Of a DNA stretch of 64,000 bases, positions 11,701 to 24,672 are shown piece by piece. The notes below the pieces were generated by a model that was not told the origin of the DNA, searched no databases, and worked only from the letters and a program-made list of their open reading frames with translations. Positions within the stretch are counted from its first letter, which is position 1. Every line of letters begins with the position of its first letter. The position numbers were made by a program, and so were the translations under genes. The stretch is from Bolinopsis microptera (taxonomy: Eukaryota > Ctenophora > Tentaculata > Lobata > Bolinopsidae): positions 1,683,692-1,747,691 of the forward strand of contig NC_087076.1 of the NCBI RefSeq assembly GCF_026151205.1. Direction: 5' to 3'.

Positions 11701-12213
11701 AACGTTACAGAATGAATGTATTTAATGATGTTATGGAGGATTACTAACTCTCCTCACCTCCGTAAATAGAATTTTCTTTGTATCATATATGACAATAATA
11801 CTTGATACTGAACGTAACGCATGACAATGAGCGCGCGACGCGAATACAAAACAACCGTGTCAAAGCTGAAATTTATCTGTTGAAATTCGCGTTGGATAAA
11901 GTTGACAAAATATCTTGTACCCTATACTATAGCAACGTTTTTCAATTGCTAATTATGACCTAATTAAGTAATTATTTTATTAAAATAGAACTATTTGAGG
12001 TAATCATTTAAATATTCCAAATGAATTATTAACTTTTTGGGAACTAAAATGTTGTAAATAAAGAATTGCTGACCCAATCACGCAAAATCTGTTTATTTTG
12101 TTTAAATCTCCATGACGGCACCGCGTTAGGTTCTACCACTCTGTATAAAAATTCAGAATCACCACTTTAACTTTAATTCGTCTGCATACTTAGTCGATCT
12201 TACTTTAGTCAAC
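11701..12213 (+). promoter_or_regulatory. Beta-tubulin promoter region with TATA box
   Basis: A TATAAAA box lies at 12144-12150, 64 nt upstream of the start codon. This leaves a short leader with transcription probably starting near 12175. A pyrimidine-rich stretch ending in TTTAG sits six nt before the ATG and could be a splice acceptor. A clear TATA box is rare in this window and fits a highly expressed gene. Confidence 0.6.
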
Positions 12214-14361
<2,148 letters not shown>

Positions 14362-17345
14362 ATTTGAAAACGAACATTCACGTTTTAATTTATTTCTTTT
14401 AACTTCCCTAAATCTAGCTGGATCTGGTTCTGTGAAGCAGTCGATGTAAATATACTATTTTAGCCGCGAAATTTTTATTTTGTATATATATTGTTATATG
14501 TGAGGCGAATTGCTAACAATTTTGACATTGATTTGTTCCCGAATATTCTCGTTCTTAGAATTCCGTGTTCATTTTGTATCCTATTTGACTCCTCATTTCC
14601 AATATAAAGTTGTATTATTTGGTTCCTCACATGTCAAAATTGCTATCAATAGCTGAAATATATTGCCAAGTAAATAAATCCCTGAATTTGTAAACAAACT
14701 CTAGAAAATATCAGCGCCATGATTTATGAACGTTCTTGGAACCATGTACACTGGCCTGATTCTCCGTGACTAGTTACAGTACTGCTATACCGGCGCCATG
14801 TAACGTATGTTCATCAATCATCATGATAAGTGATAACCTAACTACACCTCTAACCAAGTACATTCTTGTTGAATCATTATCACCAGAGCCGAAGCACGTT
14901 TGTTTGAAGACCCCGTCCCCGATCTCGTACTGGAAAATGACCTAACTCAACACTGATGTGAATACGGGTGGTACCTGCATTATCAATAGCTGTAAACAAA
15001 CAACTTTAGAAATGTTGATGGTAGCTCTGTAATCTGTATGGACGGAGGAGTAATGTAGGACTACGTTAGTTCCGCTTGATTAAAATGAGGCAGTTTTAGT
15101 TGGGTCGTACTCTCCAGCCTAAATCTTGTGAAGTGAAGTACTAATAAGGAAATTATATGGTACATTCTGAAACAACCAGTCCACTGATTAGTTAATGCTC
15201 CTCCACATTGGAAAAAACAATTCTTCTATTATGTTCAGTTGAAACATCAGTTGAAACTTGATGAAGCGATTTACTTGATGCTGCAACTCTAGAATTACCA
15301 ACAATGTTTAAGAGTCGTTGTGAGTATGCTTGCAATCGTGCATGCTTTCACAGGCAGATTTTGCGGACAGCACTGTAATCAAGCCCCAGATGATAGTTAT
15401 GTTTAGTGATGGGATATAAAAACAAAACATTTTAAATATTATGCGGTTTCTTTGTATGGTCTCTTAGTGAGCGACTTCTTAGTAACTTGTAGAGTATGAA
15501 ATCCCAGTAATACCTGAAATTGTAAAACTACTCAATGGAGTGGATCCAAGGATACGGTTAGCGGTATCATAACTTTAAAAAGAGCCAATCTAGAGGTCTG
15601 CGGAAATTTCAAAGAAATCCAACTATTGCCACTTTAGTGATCTGTCGCAGACGCGCAAAGACATCTTTTAGTACTAGCAACCACAAATTTAGATCATTCC
15701 AACCGAATCTTGTTGTGTTTCATTCTCTTCAGCTAGATAACTACGTAAACTGTGGCTAAGTTTATTTTCTGTCTACCTCTGCATGTGTGGTAATGGTCCC
15801 AGTTACAAATAGTGCCGGAAGTAATTACTAGCGTACATTAATTAAGGCCTGAGAAAGGTATAATATCTGGCTCTTTCTGTTCCTAATGGATGACCAGAGT
15901 TGCGGATAATGACTTGGCTAAGTTGCTGGTTGGTCATTTCAAACCGTGTCTCACTATTGATTCATAGTTCAAACCATTACAAAGGCTGTCGCTACCAACA
16001 CAAATACGTCTTTATGGCTAATCGATCACAATAATTTCGTAATTGGCCTGATAGTCGTTTTCATTGGTCTAAACAGAACCTAAACAACTTTAAATATAGT
16101 TAATGTCTCCAAGTAAGTTAATCCATAGCTATGAGTTTTCGGATGAGGATGTAATTCTATTTCATTTCTACAGGAGTATAGTTATAATAGTTGTAATACT
16201 TATAATAAGATCAGGAAAATGTTACATCTAGGAAACCCATTCTCTCTTTTTATACTAGCTGTATCAACTGATTTGCTTACTCACTAGAAGGTTTACACTA
16301 TTCTGTAAGAACAATCCTGAAACTGTAGATAAAATTAAAACGGAAGATTCACGGTATCCAATGTAAACTGAATTGAATTAGCCCTAAATTTAGCATTTGA
16401 CGGTATAATATGTTCTTATCTGCAATTACATAATTTGAAATTAACATGGCGTTACGCCTTGCGTTATGAGAACCTTATCTACATATTAACATTATTAATT
16501 CCGTAATGTTTTTCTGAAGAAGGGCACTGTTCTTTGCTATACAGTGAACGCTTTAATGTTAAGGTTTCTTAAAGCAATGTACAGTTCTATGCTGTACAGA
16601 TGAAAGCTAGTGCAATGTAATAATGTACTGTTACACAGATAGTAAGCGGCCATTTCCCGCTAAGTCTAGTAACCAGCAACTCATTAGACATAATTTCCTG
16701 GCGAGAGTTGCGAACTGCTGTCCCACTGACTCCACCTCCTGGTGCCGGCTGTACAATAACAACACAGTTTAGCTGCATGTCTAGAATAACCGTGGACTGT
16801 TCTAGAATAAATGTACTCTGACACGATATCTACATTAAAATGGCTTGCTTTGTCCTCCCGAGAGAGAGTCCCTCTGTATTCCTCGAACAATGCCCTGTAA
16901 ATGATGTAGGTCTATTCTAATGTGGTCTTGTGGTTACTTTTATGAAAGTTGGTGGATTCTCTCAGTATGATAATATAGTTACACAGTTCACCTGCCCAGC
17001 TGGGCTGTAGGTGGGGAGGTGGTGACATGGTATGGCTATATCAGGATATTGTTATGATAAAGAGTAGTCGCTGAGTTGTGGGTTGATAGTGTTACCAATC
17101 TTGTAGATGAGTAGATCTAATTACACACAGCTGGGCGTGATTTAGCTCACCCGCCTCGAGGGCTGTATTATGTTTAAAAATATCCGGTGACCCTATGCAC
17201 TGCTGCTAACAATCCTGAATAAATCTGCTCGTAGTAGAGAAAAACAATGTTAAAAGTTAGAACCCATGACTTTATTAACTCGAGTCAAGGCTGTATCCAA
17301 TTACAAGGGGTGAGGTGACCGCCAGGCTATAATACATCAGTGAGG

Positions 17346-17641
17346 TCACGTGTGGGTCAACTTTAGGTCACGTGTGGGTCAACTTTATGTCACGTGATGC
17401 CCCAAACCCATGTTATCTGTCATCATGTGGCCTGCACAGTAACCTAACAACTACAGATAAGGCGAGAGTTGGTGACGTGTATTATTCAAGGGAAACTTCT
17501 AGAGTATCCAAACACGTGGGTCTCGCCCGGAAAGTTGTTACATTCTAACTCTCCTCTCATTGGTACATTAACCCGACCTATCTGCGTTCAGACCACTGAT
17601 CACGTGATTTTCAAGATGATCAGACAGGATGTGGACACGTG
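17346..17641. promoter_or_regulatory. Cluster of six CACGTG E-boxes
   Basis: CACGTG occurs at 17347, 17369, 17391, 17513, 17601 and 17636. The first three are spaced exactly 22 bp apart within a tandem TCACGTGTGGGTCAACTTTA-type repeat. Two are extended palindromes (TCACGTGA at 17391 and ATCACGTGAT at 17601). CACGTG is the core site of bHLH-ZIP factors (MYC/MAX, USF, MITF/TFE). Six in under 300 bp is far above chance. Regulatory function is inferred. Confidence 0.45.
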
Positions 17642-20227
17642 TGCTAGGAGGCTCGCACTGGCCTGTATAATATTCTCAGTAAACCAGGCTATTGTGGACA
17701 TTGGTAGCGGAGGCACGAGCCAGGATATTGTCGATGGTTAAAAGGATGCTCAATACATACAGAATATTCCTATTGGTCGGTTTAATTCATCCTGTGCCTG
17801 GTGTTATTATTTAACCATTCTTCTATAGCAGTAAACTGTTCACTGTCAGTCCACTTTAACGAGCAAAGACAAGGAGTAATTGACCGGCCGGTACTCTGCC
17901 GTTAAATAGTGAGGTTCATTATTCTAGTTTCAGAGGGGATGTTAGTATTTTGTGAGTGTCCCGCCACGTTGACAACTGTACAAGATGGACTGATTGTGAG
18001 CATATGCATGGAGAACAGTCATTAGCTAAACTTGCTTGTTAGTGATGAGGAGAAAAGAGGAGAGCAGGTGGTGGAGGCAGTCTTGTTAGATCTTTACTCT
18101 CTGAAAATATCGTTAGAGACTAAACTGAGAGGAGTCAAGAAGCTAAATTACGTACATTTCATGGACCGGACTAACGAAAATATTGTGGAGTATTCTCATG
18201 TAGTTATATGTTATAGTAGGTCACTAGTCTTCTAGATCTCTAAAATAAAAGAAGTGGAGTTGTTTAGATCTTAAAGGTCTTAAATTTGCCGTCTATTCTA
18301 TCACATTCAGATAAAATATAATAAATACTTGTCACTAAACTTGACTCCCTCCAGTCCATATTGAGGTAAATCAAACACTTCTTCAGAAGTGTTTGAAATA
18401 ACATTTGTTTGGCAACTTGTTTCCTCACAAAGAAGTTTAAAATTTGACACGTAAGTTCTCATGAACGGTAACTTTGGCATGTAGGAGCTAAACAGACCAA
18501 GCCTGCATGATACAGTGTGTGTAAGATTTACAGAGGGGATTTATTTTGTATTGATGGTGGAGGTAACCATAGGAACGAGCTAGTGAAGCCATTAGCCCTG
18601 CCATTAGTGGTGTCACGTGACAAATTTAGTGCCCATCTTCTGTCCTGGTATGTGGTCCTTTATTGAATTGCAGGCCATCTTCCGTGGCGTAACCATGACA
18701 ACCCCTGGTAAATTCTCACCGAGTAAATGGAGTTGTGATGGGTTGTTAAGACAACGGCATATTAACAATTAGAAAAGTAGCCAGATCACCGAACTAAAGC
18801 GATGGAGAGAACTCTGGACCGTTAACTGTATCATTAATATGTTGTGTCACCTAGGAGACGAGAGAAACAAATGTTTGTTTCTGAGACCACATTCTGAATC
18901 TACAACAAAGCTTTAAGAGTTGACCAGGCCAGGGTATACCATACGTTATCCAATTTCTGCAATATTTTGAAGCAATAAAGCAGCAAAATTTGACATGTGG
19001 CTCCAAATCGTCCCTGTTTTGCGCAATTTTATCCGGTCGTTTTATTATGGTTTGATCTGAAGACTGGCTGTCAAGTTTTTAAGGTCTCTTCTAAAATGTC
19101 AATACTGATTCACCGCACCTTAGCAAACAGGTTCACATACTTCCCCAGGAATGCAGTGCTCCTAACTTGTACTCCACACTCTGTGTTATGTGTGTAATGG
19201 AAGGAATTTAAACTACCACTTTGCTGGAATTTAACTAATCGCACATCATCAAATTATATTGATGAGGTTCGCGGTCCAATAACACTACTCTGGAATTCTA
19301 CACTCATCTATTAATAAAACTCATCATTACACTATGATCTTATAGTTGTTATTCCTTGTTTATGACCTGGGTGTGGATGAGTTAAAGGTCCTGTCACCAC
19401 CTACCAAAACTTTTATATATTAACAATCAAGCCAGCGTCATTGACATCTCATCTCAGACAACTGTTGTCCTGAACTTTTGACAGAATGTTGAAGTCATGC
19501 CCAGATTACGACACGTTAAAAATATACTGTTTACCTGACTGAGAATGCGGATGTGTTGAGCATTTTTCTGCTTAACAACACCACTCAGCTCTATTACCTT
19601 GCAATTCTGAGTAAGAATATTGGATGTCCAATAGGTTGATTGTATTTTTTTGAACAGAAGGCGTATTATTCCTTATATAGGCAAAAATGATCATTATATT
19701 GCACAGCTGTGCACAAAATTACAGTTTAATAGGGTCTCTATGCCATAGTAGAACAGTCGACAGTGCTATAACCTTGAACTAGAGTACCTCTACAATACTA
19801 AGACAAACCCAAACTTGTAGCTATAATATCTTATTGAAGCGCACAAAGTCCAAGATTCCGTGCAAAGTCAAATTCCTCACAAACAAAAATCGAGAAACGA
19901 GAATGTAGGTGGAATAAGGGTGGAATAAGGGTGTGAGTTGTTGCCACACATTTCCATATATTCTGAGACAAAGTCGGTATTTTTATATCCAGTATATGTA
20001 GAGTGTAGATCACATCATATACTGCCGAGATTGTGGCACAGTATCTGCAGAGGAACGGTTTACGAAATCTGATCTCACGTGACTTTGTTCACCGAGTCCC
20101 ACTGCTTGCAATGGTACCTAACCTTAACAGAAACCCAAACAACTTATTTAACATGGTAGGGGTTCAAAATGTCAGGTCATCGCAGTCCGCTTAGTGAACT
20201 TCATGAAAGTTTTATAAAATACTGCAC

Positions 20228-20552
20228 TCAGACATTGGATAACGCTTCAGGTTATATCGATTGTATCCTATGGGTCCACAACAGTGAATTTAATTATAGC
20301 ATCCATATTAGGTACAAGGGATTTGATCGTCGGAGATAACCCCACACAGTCAAACCATACAAGATATATCTTACATACACGTATGATACGTGTATGTAAG
20401 CTATCTTGTGGGGCTTTATCCCGATTATCCGTGCGGGATTTTGTCTGTGTGAGCTCAATAGATATGGGATCGAGTTTATGTACGTTGGAGTATAGCAAAA
20501 AGATAAAACCGAATGCATTTGCCATCGGATCCAATTCGATCTGAGTATAATT
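20228..20552. repeat. Palindromic, MITE-like sequence
   Basis: Centred on a perfect 15-bp inverted repeat with a one-base centre (20370-20384 and 20386-20400). It is extended by CAAGATA/TATCTTG outer arms (20360-20366 and 20402-20408). Weaker inverted similarity seems to continue to about 20228 and 20552, and open frames mirror each other on the two strands. Consistent with an old foldback or MITE copy; no target duplication was found. Confidence 0.4.
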
Positions 20553-22328
20553 TTTAAATGTTTCCTATCCAGACAGCCTCTTCGATACGTACAACAGATC
20601 TTCTGGAACCACTGGGTAGGTAAAATTTCTCCAACTCAAACGGGCCTCTCTCTATTGGCAGTTTTATTGTTTATAATTTGGCAAACCTGTTCCATGGACG
20701 TCCATTTATCATAAAAATGTATTTACTCATCACACATTACGTTGTAGCAAGAAGGAGATTATGATAACTTACTTGATCTTTGATTTAATTCTCTCTCGGT
20801 GAAAAACCCGTAGAATATTTACTCGACTCATCATATTAAGGGAAAATTTGTTCACTAGACTTACAACTGTGCTTCTGAATCTAACCAATGTATCTGACAT
20901 TCTTGGCATCATGCCACAAATGCACATTGAAAAAGTCGCAAGTATTGTCTCAAGATTAATGAGGATGAATCCCGCCTAAATTTAAAACCCTTGAAGGAAT
21001 GTGTTAAGGTGGTATGATTGATCGGGACCCTCTAAGAAAGGGATAATTAGTCTAACATCAGACGAAACAGTTTTTCGCGCCGAATTGCCATTTTCGGTCA
21101 CACTAATATTAAATTCGTAACTTGTCAGCCGGCGCTCAAATATTTTCTGATACAAACGTCATTTTCTTCTCTCGGTCGAGCAGGCAGCGCACATTTATCT
21201 AGCCGCGCACAACTAAAGCTTTATATTCGATGTTCAATGTTAAAAGCAATTATTTCGTTCATTATTATTTGCAGAATACAGACACATCCCAGTAAAAACA
21301 AGCAAAATCCTCTAAAATAAACACTTGTAACAGGCATCATTCACCACATACATTTAGCACCATGTACTTGTACCCCCAACTTCCAAGTAGTTCATTCAAA
21401 AACTGAGAATTATACGGAAATAAAAAGACGTCAAACAGCAATTAAATGGTCTCGCTGTTCAGGTGTTCTGTGTCAGGGATAATTTAAAACGTATATTTAC
21501 TCTCTCATCTCTGCAACTTCATTGTTCATGATAATTTTGCATGTGTATAATGTATTCAGCATTCTGTATGAATTTCTGTACGGTAGTCCATAGTCGGTAC
21601 TATTTTCAATTCTGTACGGTACGATTTGTACCTGTAATTTAACCTGTAATCGTTATCGTACATATGACATAATATATTGCTGACAAATGACATAGTAATG
21701 TGAAAATTTATATCGTTGAATCTAATTATTTGACCAGCAATGTTTGGCATTTTATTTTTGGGTTATAAATAACAAGTATACTGTTGACGTATATTATTTT
21801 ACCGCGGTGTACCGCTTGCAATAAGCCCATGCTGAATGCTGGGGCATCTTTGTAGGTTTATAACCTAGGACTCGTCGACGGTCCTAATAATATTTGGAAC
21901 AAATATTTTACGAGTCTATCACCCGTTAAGGGCATCTTTCAAGTTTCATCTTCGCAATTACAACGCTATACTATATGCTATAGAAGTGCAACAGTCTCTT
22001 ATATCTGCATACATCACCGATGACCAAAGTTACAGTTATACCCGGCAAAATATCTTGGGGACAACAATAAATGCAAAGACAGAAAGAGGGGCACCAACAA
22101 ATTTCAATTCAATTTAAATGCTAAAAATTGAATCACAATTAATATTTTTAGAAATAAGTGTGAGCCAAGGTTTTAAAAAAATAAATTTAAGCAAATTTGA
22201 TAATTTGGGCAAGCAATTTTTATTTTTGGAAGCAAAAAAACGCAGGCTCGATCCAGGAAGGTGCGCCGCGCACTACATATTGATTCTTTCACTATGTATC
22301 TTACTCTCCGCAAAATATTTGATAAAGG

Positions 22329-22360
22329 AGCAACAGCATAGCAACCATGCGTAATGGTTG
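22329..22360. promoter_or_regulatory. Possible RFX-type X-box half-sites upstream of CFAP210
   Basis: AGCAAC at 22329 and AGCAACC at 22340. The latter is part of an inverted repeat CAACCAT-5bp-ATGGTTG (22342-22360), 84-115 nt upstream of the start codon. RFX factors bind paired GTNRCC/RGYAAC half-sites in ciliary gene promoters. The spacing here is not the canonical one, so this is tentative. Confidence 0.3.
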
Positions 22361-22443
22361 TCCCGCTTATCTGTGATTCTATCGTTAGTGTTACACTGCA
22401 GTTGACTGTTTCCATTTGTGTGTGATAGTCGATAGTATTGTAA

Positions 22444-24060
22444 ATGGCCACCGTCCAACATGGACGAAGAAAGGGCACGCCTAAAGCCGAGGCGCCTGGT
22501 CCTGAAAAGTCAAAAGAGAAGCTCCTCATTTTGTCTTCGAAAGAGTGGCAAGCCATCCAAGATCGTAAAAACAAAGCTCTCCCTGCTACCATTCAGTTGT
22601 CTTTAGATATGCAGAAAGATCGTCAAGAAAAACATCAACAATCAGTTGAGCAAGTCAGTTCATGGGGTAATACCATTGTTGGTAAGCGCAACAAACGTCT
22701 GAATGCTAGACGTATACGCGAGGAAGAAGAAGAGATAGAAAGACAGAAACTGGACATAGAAGAAGCAGAAATCAAAGCTGCCGAGCGTCGTGCTGCTATT
22801 GAACACGCCAAGAAACTCCAATACTATCAAACTGATCGTGTGAAGGGCTTTCACGGAGCGTTGTTGTTATCGGAGGTTATCAAGGAACGTGAAGCTCAGA
22901 TCGAGTTGAAGAAAGAAATCGACAATGCAATGAAAAATGCTGATGACCATCTTCTTCAATGGGAAAGGAATCAGCTCAAAGAAGCCGCTCGTGTAGAGAA
23001 AGAAAAAGCTGAAGTTCGTCAACGGGAAGCTGCGTTATTAAGAAAGACACAGTTCGAGCAAGCTGGAGAGAAAAGAAAACTTTCGATCGCCGTGAAGGTT
23101 CAAGATATTGAGGAGGGGAAGTCCATACAGAAAGATGTTGATTTGTTCCATCAAGAAAACACGAAGAAAGCGAAAGAAAGGGAACAGAAGGCTATAATGC
23201 TAAAGAAAAATTACGACCAACATCTTGAACTGGAATCCAAGATTGTTGACCAACAGAAGATTGCTGACAAACAGAATGATCAAGAAATCAGACTCTATGC
23301 GAATGCAAAGAGGAAAATGGCTGGTCTTAGGAAAAAACGAGAAGGTGAACTTTTCCAATCTTTCCAAAATCATCAGCAAGCAATGGTGGACCATCTGGCT
23401 ACATTAATAAAGGAACAAGTGGACGATGAAGATAGTCGCATAGCAAAGGCAGTTGCAGAGCGGGATTCCAAACGTCAAGCTGAAGAGGAAGATGGCAAAA
23501 AGAAGCGAATATCAATGCAAAAGGATATACTCAAACATCGCCTGGAGACCATGACTCTCAACGATCAGAAGTCAAACGAAACTAAGAAGGACCAATCTCT
23601 TGATCTGCAAAGGAGAATCACTGAGGACCAGACTTACTTCCAAGAACAAGAACAGAGACTGGCTAGTAAGAAAGTTGAAGAGGACGAAGTCCAGAGCATT
23701 CTTGTAAAACAAGGAGTAGAGCGGTCCAGCAAGTTCCAGGTTGAGAAACATAACGAACTGGAAGCTGACAAACGTTCTGCTCAGATGGTTAAGGAAGAGG
23801 AGGACGAGTTTCAGAGGTACGCTGATGCTGTTATCGATTTGGCCAAGCAACGTGGGCGACCCGTCGGACCACTTATCAAAGCCAAAAATGCCGGTGCTGG
23901 AGGTGGCAGTGGTCCTATATTTGAAGGAAAGAGCAACCTACGACCCAGTTATCAAGCGAATGATGCGCATGGTAACCAGCTGCCTCGATTTGCAACTGGT
24001 ACTGCTAAGAAAATCAATGAGTCTTCAGACACCAGTAAAAGACTAGGTTTCGTCTGGTAA
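22444..24060 (+). CDS. CFAP210: CFAP210 (CCDC173)-like ciliary doublet protein
   Basis: Intronless, 538 residues, close to the about 550 of animal CFAP210. Almost entirely charged helix/coiled coil of the trichohyalin-plectin-homology type. Recognition rests on the block from about residue 75: WGNTIVGKRNKRLNARRIRE, then QYYQTDRVKGFHGALLLSEV and IKEREAQIELKK. I associate this block with CCDC173 rather than CFAP45. Members are microtubule inner proteins lining axonemal doublets. Start is the ATG at 22444; no earlier in-frame ATG is credible. The C-terminus ends in TSKRLGFVW. It heads a collinear ciliary trio, with DRC1 613 bp downstream. The specific family name is from memory of the block; a TPH-family ciliary protein is certain. 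Confidence 0.78.
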   Translation: MATVQHGRRKGTPKAEAPGPEKSKEKLLILSSKEWQAIQDRKNKALPATIQLSLDMQKDRQEKHQQSVEQVSSWGNTIVGKRNKRLNARRIREEEEEIERQKLDIEEAEIKAAERRAAIEHAKKLQYYQTDRVKGFHGALLLSEVIKEREAQIELKKEIDNAMKNADDHLLQWERNQLKEAARVEKEKAEVRQREAALLRKTQFEQAGEKRKLSIAVKVQDIEEGKSIQKDVDLFHQENTKKAKEREQKAIMLKKNYDQHLELESKIVDQQKIADKQNDQEIRLYANAKRKMAGLRKKREGELFQSFQNHQQAMVDHLATLIKEQVDDEDSRIAKAVAERDSKRQAEEEDGKKKRISMQKDILKHRLETMTLNDQKSNETKKDQSLDLQRRITEDQTYFQEQEQRLASKKVEEDEVQSILVKQGVERSSKFQVEKHNELEADKRSAQMVKEEEDEFQRYADAVIDLAKQRGRPVGPLIKAKNAGAGGGSGPIFEGKSNLRPSYQANDAHGNQLPRFATGTAKKINESSDTSKRLGFVW

Positions 24061-24672
24061 ATTTTGAGCAGCTTGACATTTTCAGATAGTTTGTGATGGC
24101 ATTGAGCATGAGCAGGGGTAAGAAATTGGAACACTGCTAAGAAAGAACAGACAGATATATCCCTTCCTTTTAAATGTGAATAGCTTTAAACTGTAGAGCT
24201 TTGAATGTAAATAGTGTAATTGAATGTGCTGTTTTTCGTTTACAAACACTCATATTGGGCATATTTTGAGTGTTTTTCCCTTAAATTATTTCTGAAACGA
24301 TCCTAAAAATTGAATCCAAATGATATCGAGTATTTGATTTGTCAAAATATCTTTTCCATTTCAGCGCATTGATTTTATAGTATCAAGATTTGATAAAGTC
24401 TTTTGTTAATTGCAGATACATACTTATTACTTAGTTAACATTCGACTAAGATGTGTGAACTTGTCTGTATTTTATACCAAATTGAAATTCATTTATTTAT
24501 TTCATCGTTTCATTGTATTTGTTTGGTCGACCGCTTGTTTCCATTCCTGACTTATTTGTGTCTATTTGAGCGTTCATATCTTCCAAAATTTTCTCATTTT
24601 CAATGCCCGCAATTTCAATATATATTTGATGTGCAGTATTTTGTTCCTAACAACTGACTATATTTTAGGGCT
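24061..24672. other. Intergenic spacer CFAP210-DRC1
   Basis: 613 bp, AT-rich, no coding sequence recognised. It ends in a pyrimidine/AT tract and AG (24667-24668) only four nt before the DRC1 start codon, i.e. a splice acceptor for a leader exon or spliced leader. Confidence 0.5.

Larger units (their letters stand above)
14362..22443. other. 8-kb region without recognisable genes
   Basis: Holds the beta-tubulin 3' UTR and then about 7.5 kb where no open frame resembles a known protein. Frames of 60-90 codons (for example 17469-17741 and 18997-19197) are at chance level. Structures seen are an E-box cluster (17347-17641) and a palindrome-bearing element (20228-20552). Beyond these I see only unique AT-rich sequence. 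It may contain distal enhancers or unseen short exons. Confidence 0.5.

Noticed and set aside
17469-17741. 90-codon plus-strand frame in the E-box region
   Set aside because: No domain, signal or splice context; expected by chance.
20268-20544. Overlapping 74-88-codon frames on both strands
   Set aside because: Explained by the palindromic structure at 20360-20408.
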